Source: Paractinoplanes lichenicola | Lineage (GTDB): Bacteria > Actinomycetota > Actinomycetes > Mycobacteriales > Micromonosporaceae | DNA length: 64,000 nt | Reading direction: 5' to 3' | Assembly (NCBI RefSeq): GCF_016785085.1 | Contig: NZ_JAENHO010000001.1 | Span: forward strand, 186,001 to 250,000 | Part shown: piece after piece, positions 1 through 7,472 of the stretch | How the letters are laid out: every line of letters starts with the position of its first letter | Numbering within the stretch: position 1 is the stretch's first letter | The notes under the pieces: model-generated | Database searches by the model: none | Told to the model about the DNA's origin: nothing | What the model saw: the letters and a program-made list of their open reading frames with translations, nothing else | Position numbers and translations under genes: made by a program

Positions 1-57
1 ATAGCAGGCGAGCAGGCTGCCGCAGAGCCCTGCGCCGACGATGGCCACGTGCTTCAC
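1..57 (-). CDS. kmo: Kynurenine 3-monooxygenase, N-terminal fragment (runs off the window)
   Basis: Nineteen codons read leftward from a GTG at 57 and begin MKHVAIVGAGLCGSLLACY. The GAGLCGS segment is the FAD-binding Rossmann GxGxxG motif, and the VGAGLCGSLLA string is characteristic of the family. The GTG overlaps the kynureninase stop as GTGA, the coupling seen throughout this genome. KMO hydroxylates kynurenine to 3-hydroxykynurenine using FAD and NADPH. The rest of the gene lies outside the window, so intactness cannot be judged. Confidence 0.8.
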   Translation of the reverse strand, partial: MKHVAIVGAGLCGSLLACY

Positions 58-1292
58 TGGGTCTCCTCCACGCAGGCGGCGAGCGCCGCGGCGGCCCGGC
101 GGCAGTCCTCTTCGGTCGAATACAGCGGGACGGGCGCGAACCGCACGATGTCGGGCTGGCGGGCGTCGGCGATCACCCCGTGCTCGAAGCGCAGCCGCTT
201 GGTCAGCGCGCCGGCGTTGCCCTCGTGCAGCCGTACGGACAACTGGCAGCCGTGCCGCTCGGGTTCGCGCGGGGTGATCACGGACAGCGGGCGGGTGGCC
301 ACGACCTCGTCCAGCAGCTCGCGCAGATACGTGGTCAGGTGCAGGCTGCGCTCGCGGAGGACGGGCATGCCGACCTCGTCGAAGATGCGCAGCGACGTGC
401 GTACGGGACCCATGGCGAAGATCGGCGGGTTCGAGACCTGCCAGGCGTCGGCGCTGCGCGGCGGCCGGGACTCGGGGGTCATCTCGAAGCGGGTCGTCGC
501 CTCGGTGCTCCACCAGCCCTCGAAGCGCTGCAGGTCGGCGCCGTGGTGACGCTCGTGGACGAAGACGCCGGCCAGCGCACCCGGCCCGGAGTTCAAATAT
601 TTGTACGAGCACCAGGCGGCGAAGTCGGCGCCCCACTCGTGCAGGTCGAGGGGGATGTTGCCGGCCGCGTGCGCGAGATCCCAGCCGACCACCGCGCCCG
701 CGGCGTGTCCGGCCTTCGTGATCGTGGCCATGTCCATGACCTCGCCGGTCAGGTAGTTGACCCCGCCCAGCATCAGCAGCGCGACCGTGTCACCCTCGCG
801 CTCGAGGAACGCGACGACGTCCTCGGTGCGCAACGTGTCCTCGCCGTCGCGCGGCTTGAGCCGTACGACGGTCGTCTCGGGGTCGAGGCCGTGGAACCGG
901 GCCTGACTCCGGACGGCGTAACTGTCGGACGGGAACGCCGCGTCCTCGATCACGATGCGGGTGCGGGCGCCGGCCGGGCGGTAGAACGACACCATCAGCA
1001 GGTGCAGGTCGACGGTGAGCGAGTTCATCACCACGACCTCGGACGGCAGCGCGCCGACGAGCCGGGCCGCGGGCTGGGTCAGCAGCTCGTGATACGGCAG
1101 CCAGGGCCGGGCCGCGTCCAGGTGGCCCTCGACCCCGAGCCGGGCCCACTCGTCGAGGTCCTCGTTCAGCTCGACCCGGGTCGCCCTGGGTTGCAGTCCC
1201 AGCGAGTTGCCCGCGAAGTAGGCGACCTCCGGATAGTCGCCCCCTTCAGCCGGGGGGATGTGGAACAGATGGCGAAGCCCCTCAAAGCTCAT
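54..1292 (-). CDS. kynU: Kynureninase
   Basis: A PLP enzyme that cleaves kynurenine or 3-hydroxykynurenine to (3-hydroxy)anthranilate plus alanine. At 412 aa it has the usual family length. The PLP lysine is K231 in WCSYKYLNSGPG, and the cofactor aspartate lies upstream in GWDLAHAAGN. I start it at ATG 1292, which shares one base with the tryptophan dioxygenase stop (TAATG). An in-frame ATG at 1316 would lie inside that gene and is less likely. It is the second gene of the leftward tryptophan-degradation operon, followed by KMO. Confidence 0.95.
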   Translation of the reverse strand: MSFEGLRHLFHIPPAEGGDYPEVAYFAGNSLGLQPRATRVELNEDLDEWARLGVEGHLDAARPWLPYHELLTQPAARLVGALPSEVVVMNSLTVDLHLLMVSFYRPAGARTRIVIEDAAFPSDSYAVRSQARFHGLDPETTVVRLKPRDGEDTLRTEDVVAFLEREGDTVALLMLGGVNYLTGEVMDMATITKAGHAAGAVVGWDLAHAAGNIPLDLHEWGADFAAWCSYKYLNSGPGALAGVFVHERHHGADLQRFEGWWSTEATTRFEMTPESRPPRSADAWQVSNPPIFAMGPVRTSLRIFDEVGMPVLRERSLHLTTYLRELLDEVVATRPLSVITPREPERHGCQLSVRLHEGNAGALTKRLRFEHGVIADARQPDIVRFAPVPLYSTEEDCRRAAAALAACVEETQ

Positions 1293-2158
1293 TACATCTC
1301 CGTCCGCGAGGTCCACAGCTCCGGGAAGACCGGCCGGCTCATACTGCGCTGCAGGAAGGCCAGCCCGTTGGAGCCGCCCGTGCCGCTCTTGGCCCCCATC
1401 GTCCTCTGCACGGCCTTCAGGTGCAGATAACGCCAGTCGCCGAAGCGGTCGGCGACCTCGGTCAGCGCCTCGCCCAGCAGCCTAAGGTGGTTCTCGGGGC
1501 CGGTATCGCGATAAACGCGCACCCAGGCGTCCGCCACCGACTGATCCGTCTCGTGCTCGTCGGCGACGTCCCGGTCGAGCAGGCCGGGCTTGATGGCGTG
1601 ACCCTGACGGGCGAGCAGCGCGATCACCTCGTCCCACAGGCTCGGCCGGTGCAGGGCCACTTCCAATTCCTCGTACGCCGCGGTGCCCCGGAACGGGCGC
1701 ATCAGCGACTTCGTGCGCAGCCCGAGCAGGAACTCGACCTGACGGTACATCGCCGACTGGAAGCCGGAGCCCTCGCCGAGCAGGTCCCGGAACTTGTTGA
1801 AGTCGGCCGGGGTCATCCAGCGCAACGTCTGCCAGGCCGCGTTCAGGCCCTCCAGGTGCAGGGCGGCCCGCTTCAACGGGGCCAGCGCGGGCCACACCTC
1901 GCCGGCGCGCACATGCTCGCGGGCCTGCTCCAGCTCGTGCCGGATCAGGCCGAAATACAGCTCCATGATCTGGCTGACCATGAGGAACGACATCTCGCCG
2001 GGGTCGCTGCTCAGCGTGCGCTGCAGGGTGTGCAGGGTGCTGGCGTGCACATACGCGTCGTAGGGCACCCGCCGGCCGAACTCCAGCGTGGGCGCCCCCT
2101 TGTTGAGCGCCGTCCTGGCGTCGCGCTCTTCGGCAGTAGTCGGCCGCACGGTTTCCAC
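1292..2158 (-). CDS. kynA: Tryptophan 2,3-dioxygenase
   Basis: A haem enzyme that opens the indole ring of L-tryptophan to N-formylkynurenine, the first and committed step of the pathway. The 288-aa protein carries the conserved blocks FLMVSQIMELYFGL and FRDLLGEGSGFQSAMYRQ, and near the C-terminus the HLKAVQRTMGAKSGTGGS block with the family's Thr/Gly-rich substrate loop. It starts at GTG 2158, preceded by a GAGGAG ribosome site. It is first in the operon tryptophan dioxygenase, kynureninase, KMO, and is divergent from an Lrp-type regulator that probably controls it. Confidence 0.95.
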   Translation of the reverse strand: METVRPTTAEERDARTALNKGAPTLEFGRRVPYDAYVHASTLHTLQRTLSSDPGEMSFLMVSQIMELYFGLIRHELEQAREHVRAGEVWPALAPLKRAALHLEGLNAAWQTLRWMTPADFNKFRDLLGEGSGFQSAMYRQVEFLLGLRTKSLMRPFRGTAAYEELEVALHRPSLWDEVIALLARQGHAIKPGLLDRDVADEHETDQSVADAWVRVYRDTGPENHLRLLGEALTEVADRFGDWRYLHLKAVQRTMGAKSGTGGSNGLAFLQRSMSRPVFPELWTSRTEM

Positions 2159-2295
2159 GATCTCTCCTCTGGCGCTTTTTGCTGGCTACATGATTTCGTC
2201 GCCGGCACCCTCACCGGAATGCCGATTTAACGGCGCTGACCTCCGAGAACGGTTGATCGACGGCTAGATTTGCCGGGGCGGTTAACGAACGGAAG
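2159..2295. promoter_or_regulatory. Divergent promoter region between kynA and the Lrp-type regulator
   Basis: A 137-bp gap between head-to-head genes that must hold the kyn operon promoter and the regulator promoter. At 2221-2234 GCCG and CGGC flank an AT-rich core (ATTTAA), the general shape of an Lrp/AsnC binding site. This is only a candidate: no clear promoter hexamers stand out. Confidence 0.45.
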
Positions 2296-2748
2296 GTGGC
2301 GGGGTTGGACGCGATGGACTGGGCCCTGCTGCGCGAGCTGCAGGAGGACGCGCGCCTGTCCTACAGCGAGCTCTCCCGGCGGGTGCACCTGTCGCCGCCG
2401 GCGGTGGCCGAACGGGTGCGGCGGCTCGAGGAGACCGGGGTGATCCGCGGCTATCACGCCCACGTCGACCTGGCCAAGGCCGGCCGTACGGTGCTCGGGC
2501 TGATCCGCATGTCGTGCTACGGCCCGACGTGTGTGCTGCGCGACGACAAGGTGGCCCTGTGGCCCGAGGTGCTGGAGATCAACCGGGTCACCGGTGACAC
2601 CTGCTGCGTGCTCAAAGTGGCGGCCGTTTCGATGGAGGCGTTCGCCGAGGTCACCGACCGGCTCGGCAACTACGGCACGCCGTCCAGCACCATGATTCTG
2701 GCGACCCCGCTGGATTGGCAGCCCATCGCGCCGCCACCCCGTTTTTAG
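2296..2748 (+). CDS. Lrp/AsnC-family regulator, probable kynurenine-operon regulator
   Basis: A 150-aa protein with an N-terminal AsnC-type winged HTH (LLRELQEDARLSYSELSRRV, then LSPPAVAERVRRLEE) and a C-terminal RAM effector-binding domain. It is divergent from the tryptophan dioxygenase operon. In Pseudomonas the Lrp-type protein KynR controls kyn genes in the same arrangement and responds to kynurenine; the same role here is inferred from position. The start is uncertain: GTG 2296 leaves no room for the GGAAGG at 2291-2296, whereas TTG 2305 would be spaced correctly. Confidence 0.85.
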   Translation: MAGLDAMDWALLRELQEDARLSYSELSRRVHLSPPAVAERVRRLEETGVIRGYHAHVDLAKAGRTVLGLIRMSCYGPTCVLRDDKVALWPEVLEINRVTGDTCCVLKVAAVSMEAFAEVTDRLGNYGTPSSTMILATPLDWQPIAPPPRF

Positions 2749-2761
2749 TACCATCGAACGC

Positions 2762-3367
2762 GTGACCGAACCGCTCGAAGACACCTCGGCCGTGCAGGTC
2801 GGTCCGCGCATCCGCGAGTTCCGCAAGCAGCGTGGCCTGACCCTGCGCAGCCTGGCCGCCCGGGCGGGCCTGTCGATCGGGTTCCTGTCGCAGGTCGAGC
2901 GGGGCATCTCGTCGATCGGGCTGACCGCGCTGGGCAGCGTGGCGAGCGCGCTCGGGCATTCGGTGGCCGACTTCTTCGACGCCCCGGCCGCGCCCGGCGC
3001 CCCCGACCCCGTGGTGGTGCCGATGCCGCGGCATTTCACGCTGACCCGGGGCGAGAACGCCGCTGTGCAATACGTGTCGGGCCAGCAGACCTATCGCATG
3101 CTGTCGGATCGCGGGGCCGGGCTGGTGCTCGAGCCGATGGTGGTGCACATCGCGCCGGGCGGGCGGCGGGAAGTCGCGTACGGGCACGCCGGCGAGGAGT
3201 TCGCGTACGTGATCTCGGGCGAGCTGCTCTACGAGGTCGACGGGGTCGAGCACCGGCTGCACCCGGGTGACAGCGTGCATCTGCGCTCGTCGGTCCCGCA
3301 CAGCATGTACAACGACACCGACGAGGTGACCACCGTCGTCTCGGTGGTCACCCCGCGCCTCTTCTGA
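2762..3367 (+). CDS. XRE-family regulator with C-terminal cupin domain
   Basis: A 201-aa protein. Residues about 15-70 are a Cro/CI HTH (LRSLAARAGLSIGFLSQVERG), and residues about 120-195 are a cupin with the GHAGEEFAYVISGEL motif and an HPGDSVHL second motif. Proteins of this type regulate amino-acid or polyamine catabolism and bind a small ligand in the cupin barrel. It follows the Lrp-type gene by 13 bp, so the two are probably cotranscribed. The target is unknown: the kyn genes and the catabolic operon at 4815-19513 are both possible. Confidence 0.9.
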   Translation: MTEPLEDTSAVQVGPRIREFRKQRGLTLRSLAARAGLSIGFLSQVERGISSIGLTALGSVASALGHSVADFFDAPAAPGAPDPVVVPMPRHFTLTRGENAAVQYVSGQQTYRMLSDRGAGLVLEPMVVHIAPGGRREVAYGHAGEEFAYVISGELLYEVDGVEHRLHPGDSVHLRSSVPHSMYNDTDEVTTVVSVVTPRLF

Positions 3368-3374
3368 CCCACCG

Positions 3375-3396
3375 CTTGTTCACGTACGTGAAACAA
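3375..3396. repeat. Inverted repeat between convergent genes
   Basis: TTGTT-CACGTACGTG-AAACAA forms a near-perfect palindrome around CACGTACGTG. It overlaps the stop of the leftward hydrolase and follows the regulator stop at 3367. It could act as a bidirectional terminator or a binding site. There is no loop and no T-tract, so a terminator role is weak. Confidence 0.35.
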
Positions 3397-4486
3397 CGGC
3401 CTCCATCGTGGCGGCCCAGATCGGCGAGCCCGGGGCGATCACGTCGAAGTGGTCGCCCGGCAGCTCCAGCAGCGTGATCTTGGAAGCCGCGGCGAACCGG
3501 CGGTTGATGTCGATCAGGTCGAGGCTGTCGCCGCTGCCCTGCACGAGCAGCGCGGGCGAGGCCAACGGCAGCCGGGTCATCGGGTCGCTGGCCGCGTAGA
3601 CGTCGGGCACCTCGGCCGGGCCGCCGCCGAGCGCGGTGGTGATCGCGCCCTCGCCGAGGAAGCGGCGCTGACCCTCATGCAGGTCGAGCACCCCGGCCAG
3701 CGAGACGGCGAGCGTGATGTCCGGGTCGTCGGCGGCCAGGCGCAGCGCGAGCTGACCGCCCGCGGAGTGGCCGAACAGCACGATGGGGGCGCCCGGGTGG
3801 CGTTCGCGGGCTTTCGCGAGCCCTGCTGCCAGGTCTTGCGTGGTGGCGGCCCAGCCGTTGCGGTCGGGGCGGCGGTATTCGAGGTTCCAGCTGACCCAGC
3901 CGCGGGCGGTCAGGTCGATGGCCAGCGCGTCCATGAGGTCGGCGGCCCAGTTCGACCGCCAGAAGCCGCCGTGGATGAGGATCCCGACCGGCGCCACGGA
4001 GGGGGCGTCTGCGGCGCCGGTCGGGAGATCAGTGGATACCGGCCCGGTCGGCAGCGCAGCGGCTGCCACCCCGGCCGGGTTTTGCGTTGTCTGCGCGGGA
4101 TCGGGTCGCGTCGGCAGGCGTTCGTCGGCCCACTGCTCGGCGTGGCCGCCGTAGGCGATGCGCTCGGCCGGGTGCCGGAGCCGGTGCACGGCGTGCTTGA
4201 TCGCCCAGGCCAGACCCCACACGCCCCGGCCGTGCAGGTGCTGCGGCGACGCCGGGTGGGCCACGGTCAGGTCGTAGAAGACCGTGTTCGCGGGCGCGGC
4301 CGCCATCAGCGCCGGATCGGCCGGCACGACCACGGCCGGCCCGTCGTGCGCGGCCAGCTCGGCGGCGGTCGCGGCGTCGACCACCTGGAGGCCCGCGTCC
4401 AGATCCCAGGCCGTGTCGCCGGCCAGCTTGGTCAGCAGCTCACGGTCGGCCACCAGATCAGGGCCGAGCACCAGCAGGACGTCCAT
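3380..4486 (-). CDS. Alpha/beta hydrolase, probable kynurenine formamidase with an extra N-terminal domain
   Basis: A 368-aa protein. The C-terminal 240 residues are an arylformamidase-type alpha/beta hydrolase: oxyanion motif HGGFWR, nucleophile GHSAGG, acid in GSGDSLD, histidine in PGDHFD. The family hydrolyses N-formylkynurenine, the product of the dioxygenase encoded 1.2 kb away, so it would complete the path to kynurenine. The first 120 residues (VLLVLGPDL..., ending GRGVWGLAWAIKHAVHRL) resemble a degenerate type II dehydroquinase lacking its catalytic loop, joined by a Pro/Thr-rich linker. ATG 4486 has AGGAG just upstream and is preferred to GTG 4498. Confidence 0.8.
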   Translation of the reverse strand: MDVLLVLGPDLVADRELLTKLAGDTAWDLDAGLQVVDAATAAELAAHDGPAVVVPADPALMAAAPANTVFYDLTVAHPASPQHLHGRGVWGLAWAIKHAVHRLRHPAERIAYGGHAEQWADERLPTRPDPAQTTQNPAGVAAAALPTGPVSTDLPTGAADAPSVAPVGILIHGGFWRSNWAADLMDALAIDLTARGWVSWNLEYRRPDRNGWAATTQDLAAGLAKARERHPGAPIVLFGHSAGGQLALRLAADDPDITLAVSLAGVLDLHEGQRRFLGEGAITTALGGGPAEVPDVYAASDPMTRLPLASPALLVQGSGDSLDLIDINRRFAAASKITLLELPGDHFDVIAPGSPIWAATMEAVVSRT

Positions 4487-4605
4487 CGGACTCCTCACAA
4501 GACGATCATGGGCGTTACTGGTGCTGGACAGGGACCCGCCCTCCCAGGGGGGCCACCGCCACGCCAGTAATTCTGACGAAATCTGGCCGATCTTGCCGGA
4601 CGGCC

Positions 4606-4649
4606 TGTGGACAAGTGCCGACTGTGGATAACTCTTACGCTGTGGCCGG
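4606..4649. promoter_or_regulatory. Cluster of DnaA-box sequences
   Basis: TGTGGACAA (4606-4614) and TGTGGATAA (4623-4631) are perfect complements of TTGTCCACA and TTATCCACA, the classic DnaA boxes. A weaker TGTGGCCGG follows at 4641-4649. All three have the same orientation and start 17 and 18 bp apart. They lie in the non-coding gap upstream of the leftward hydrolase. No dnaA, dnaN or rpmH gene is near, so this is not an obvious chromosomal origin. Confidence 0.55.
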
Positions 4650-4705
4650 ATGTGCTAAGCGACGGTCATGTCGTTCCTGTGTCCCGGCTGGGCTGGATGA
4701 CGCGG

Positions 4706-4800
4706 GCGGGCACGAGCGAAGCGGGCACGGCGGGGCGGGCACGGGCGGGGGCGGGCACGAGCGGAGCGGGCACGGCGGGGCGGGCACGAGCGGGGGCGGG
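4706..4800. repeat. 45-bp GC-rich tandem repeat, two copies plus a partial third
   Basis: Copies at 4706-4750 and 4751-4795 differ at a few positions, and a third begins at 4796. Each 45-bp unit is made of three roughly 15-bp subunits of the form GCGGGCACGAGCGAA. The array lies just beyond the stop of the flavin oxidoreductase gene, in a gap (4487-4814) with no supportable gene. Besides the DnaA boxes I see nothing else in this gap. Confidence 0.75.
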
Positions 4801-4814
4801 CATGGGTGGCGTTG

Positions 4815-5789
4815 TCATCGGTTCAGCAGGGGCAGGACTTCCGAGCCGAGCAGGTCGACGCCGCGATCATCGGTCAGGCCGTGCGGGGTGCCGAACTCGA
4901 CTCGCCGCACGCCGGCGTCGATCAGCTTCTGGGCCTGGGCGGCAACCTGCGCGGGCGTGCCCGAGAAGGCGAACCGGTCGAGCACATCGTCCGGGATCAG
5001 CTTGCCCGCGGCCTCGTCGTGGCCGCCGTCGACGAGCCGGGCGACCTCCTCGACCAAACCGGAGGGCAGCGTCACGGTCGGGTCGAGGTCGGCCACCACG
5101 GCCAGATACATCGCCACTTCCGTACGGGCCTTGGCCCGCGCCGCCTCGCCGTCGGTGTCGACCACGGTGACCGCGCCCAGCACGATCCCGACATCACGGT
5201 CGGACTGCAGCCGTTCTCGGATCACCGGGACCATGTCGGGGTTGGCGCTGCCCCCGACCTTGATCTCGTCGGCGATGCGGCCGGCCAGCGCGGCGCCCTG
5301 AGCACCCCACGCGCCGATCAGCAGCGGCACCGAGGGGCGCTGCCGCTCGTACCGGAGCACGGTGTCCGCCGCCAACCGATGAATCCGCCCGACGTATTCA
5401 GCGCGATCGCCGCGCAGCAGACGAGCCACGACCTCGGCCGTCTCCGCGAGCGCGGTCAGCGGCCGGGGCTGTTCGAGACCCACCGCCCCGAGCCACGTGC
5501 CGCGGGCCAGCCCCAGATAGGCCCGCCCGTGCGACGCGAGATCAAGGGCGGCGATCTGCCCGGCGATCTCGTAGGGCGCCATCGAATACGGGTTCAGGCA
5601 GGCCGGCCCCAGCCGTACGCGAGTGGTCGCCCCGGCCATCTCCAGCAGTGGAAAGATCGGCGGCTGGTACATCAGGTCGCCGAACACGGTGAGGACGTCG
5701 AAGCCGGCGGCCTCGGCCGAGCGCGCGAGCCGGGCGTACGCGCCCGCGGGTTTGTCGCTTTGCAGGCCCAGACCGATTTCCGTACGCAT
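4815..5789 (-). CDS. LLM-class F420/FMN-dependent oxidoreductase (luciferase-like fold)
   Basis: A 324-aa TIM-barrel protein. It starts MRTEIGLGLQSDKP and contains the family patterns ARSAEAAGFDVLTVFGD, LASHGRAYLGLARGTWL and FSGTPAQVAAQAQKLIDAGVRRVEFGTPHG. Such enzymes use F420 or reduced FMN for hydride transfer or monooxygenation; the substrate is not evident. The start at ATG 5789 overlaps the upstream stop (ATGA). It is the last gene of the operon that begins at 19513. Confidence 0.88.
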   Translation of the reverse strand: MRTEIGLGLQSDKPAGAYARLARSAEAAGFDVLTVFGDLMYQPPIFPLLEMAGATTRVRLGPACLNPYSMAPYEIAGQIAALDLASHGRAYLGLARGTWLGAVGLEQPRPLTALAETAEVVARLLRGDRAEYVGRIHRLAADTVLRYERQRPSVPLLIGAWGAQGAALAGRIADEIKVGGSANPDMVPVIRERLQSDRDVGIVLGAVTVVDTDGEAARAKARTEVAMYLAVVADLDPTVTLPSGLVEEVARLVDGGHDEAAGKLIPDDVLDRFAFSGTPAQVAAQAQKLIDAGVRRVEFGTPHGLTDDRGVDLLGSEVLPLLNR

Positions 5790-6103
5790 CAGGTCAGGTC
5801 CTCCGAGTTCATCGTGCGCTTGCAGGTGCGCTCGACCTTCATGACCAGCCGTTCCTCGGGGTCGGGGCAGATGAAGTGCGAGTCCTGGGCCAGCCAGTCG
5901 CCGGATGCGAGGTCGCGCTGCTTGGCCGCGAGGAACGGCAGCACGGAGGCCAGGGCGTACACGCAGAAGTGTTTGCCCTCGGGGATGGTCAGGTGCGCGC
6001 TGTTGGTCAGGTCGAAGTGGTCGCCCACGTTCATGCCGCAGACCGACCGGCCCTCGATCCGGTCGACGCTGACCCGCAGGTCGTAAATGTCCATCTCGCT
6101 CAT
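5789..6103 (-). CDS. TIGR04076-family small protein
   Basis: A 104-aa protein starting MSEMDIYDLRVSVDRIEG with CGMNVGDHFDL, HLTIPEGKHFCVYALASVLPFLAAKQR and a C-terminal CPDPEERLVMKVER. This matches the pattern of TIGR04076 proteins: a short beta-rich domain with conserved Cys residues and a GD motif. The biochemical role of the family is unknown. ATG overlaps the upstream stop (ATGA), and its own stop overlaps the next start. Its place between two oxidoreductases suggests a function in the same pathway. Confidence 0.75.
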   Translation of the reverse strand: MSEMDIYDLRVSVDRIEGRSVCGMNVGDHFDLTNSAHLTIPEGKHFCVYALASVLPFLAAKQRDLASGDWLAQDSHFICPDPEERLVMKVERTCKRTMNSEDLT

Positions 6104-7077
6104 GACGCCTCCTCGTTGACACGCACGATGATCTTGCCGGTGGTACGCCGGGCAGCGAGATCCGCCAGGGCGGCCGGCGCTTCCGACAGAGACACGACCC
6201 GCGTGATCGGTGGCCGCAGCTCCCCGGCGGCGCACCGGCGGAACAGCTCGTCATAGGCGGCCCGCACCTCCACCGGCCGGGCCCACGGATAACGAGATCC
6301 CCAGGAGACCCCGATCAGGTCGGCGTTGCGGGCGATCAGCCGGGCCGGATCCACGGGCGGCGGCGGTCCGGCGGCCATGCCCACGCTGACCAGCCGCCCC
6401 TCGAAGGCCAGGCAGTCCAGCGACCGCGAAAGCAAGTCGCCGCCAACCGGATCGACGACGACATCGACGTCCCGAGCGGCGTCCTCGAAATCGTCGTAGA
6501 GCACGGCTTCGACAGCGCCGAACTCGCGGCATTTATCCAACTTGTCACCGGAACCCGCCGTCGCGATCACCCGCGCACCCCGAGCCACCGCCAACTGAAT
6601 AGTGGCAGTACCGACTCCGCCGGCCCCGGCGTGCACCAGCACGGTCTCACCAGGTTGCAGACGCGCACGGGTCAAGGCGAACCAGGCCGTCTGATAGGTC
6701 ACCGGCAACGCGGCCGCCGTGATCGGATCCACGTCGGGCGGCCGCACGACCACGAGCGATGCGTCGATGGTGACGGTCTCGCCCAGCGCCCCGTGCGGCA
6801 ACGCCGGACACACCACCACATGCTCCCCGATCAGATGCTCGGCCCCCGGTCCCGCATCCAGCACCCGCCCCGAAGCCTCCACCCCCGGAGTCATCGGCGG
6901 CTCCGGCCGCACCGGATACTCGCCCCGGCACAGCGACACGTCCAGGAAGTTCAGCCCGACCGCATGCACCGCCACCTGCACCTGCCCCGCCCCCGGCAGC
7001 GGGTCGTCGTCCACCGTGGCCACCCGCAGCACGTCCTGCGGCTCCCCGGTCGACGTGGCGATCAGCCGCCGGATCAC
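6100..7077 (-). CDS. Zinc-type alcohol dehydrogenase / quinone oxidoreductase family protein
   Basis: A 325-aa MDR-superfamily NADPH oxidoreductase. It has an N-terminal GroES-like domain (VGLNFLDVSLCRGEYP, PGVEASGRV) and a Rossmann domain with HAGAGGVGTATIQLA. It lacks the structural-zinc cysteine cluster, which is typical of the quinone oxidoreductase branch. The start is GTG 7077, overlapping the upstream stop as GTGA, which sets the frame. It probably reduces an enone or quinone intermediate of the operon pathway; the substrate is unknown. Confidence 0.88.
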   Translation of the reverse strand: MIRRLIATSTGEPQDVLRVATVDDDPLPGAGQVQVAVHAVGLNFLDVSLCRGEYPVRPEPPMTPGVEASGRVLDAGPGAEHLIGEHVVVCPALPHGALGETVTIDASLVVVRPPDVDPITAAALPVTYQTAWFALTRARLQPGETVLVHAGAGGVGTATIQLAVARGARVIATAGSGDKLDKCREFGAVEAVLYDDFEDAARDVDVVVDPVGGDLLSRSLDCLAFEGRLVSVGMAAGPPPPVDPARLIARNADLIGVSWGSRYPWARPVEVRAAYDELFRRCAAGELRPPITRVVSLSEAPAALADLAARRTTGKIIVRVNEEAS

Positions 7078-7472
7078 GGCCGGACCAGCTCCGCGTGGTG
7101 GTGCACGATCCGCCATTCCCCGTCGAGGCAGCGCAGCACGTCGGTCACCCGAGTGTGCTGCTCCTCGCCACTCGCGGCGTCCCGCGTCACCAGCACGTAG
7201 CGGGCCACCCCGGTGTCGCCCCAGACGTCGATCCGCTTCTCGGTGGCCGCCATGACGTCGAGCACCGGCCGCTTCCCCGCCGAGTCCCGGGTGTCCCGGT
7301 ACGAGTCGAGCTCGCTGCGGGTGCGCAGCGGCCCCGGCAGGTGCGTCTCCCACGTGGTGACGTCGTCGTGCAGGTGGGCGTCGAAGCCCTGCCGGTCGCC
7401 CTTGAGGAACGACGCGTACATGTCGTCGATGCCGGCCGCGATGGCCGCGGCCCCGATCTCGGCGAAGCTCAT
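7074..7472 (-). CDS. NTF2-like (SnoaL/DUF4440-type) protein
   Basis: A 132-aa single cone-shaped domain. MYASFLKGDRQGFDAHLHDDVTTWETHLPG near the N-terminus and HTRVTDVLRCLDGEWRIVHHHAELV at the C-terminus are typical of the SnoaL/DUF4440 group. Members include isomerases, hydrolases and carrier-like proteins, so the reaction cannot be named. It overlaps both neighbours by 4 nt (ATGA and GTGA) in the catabolic operon. Confidence 0.8.
   Translation of the reverse strand: MSFAEIGAAAIAAGIDDMYASFLKGDRQGFDAHLHDDVTTWETHLPGPLRTRSELDSYRDTRDSAGKRPVLDVMAATEKRIDVWGDTGVARYVLVTRDAASGEEQHTRVTDVLRCLDGEWRIVHHHAELVRP

Noticed and set aside
4487..4814. Chromosomal origin of replication
   Set aside because: There are only two good DnaA boxes, no AT-rich unwinding region and no dnaA/dnaN/rpmH neighbours.
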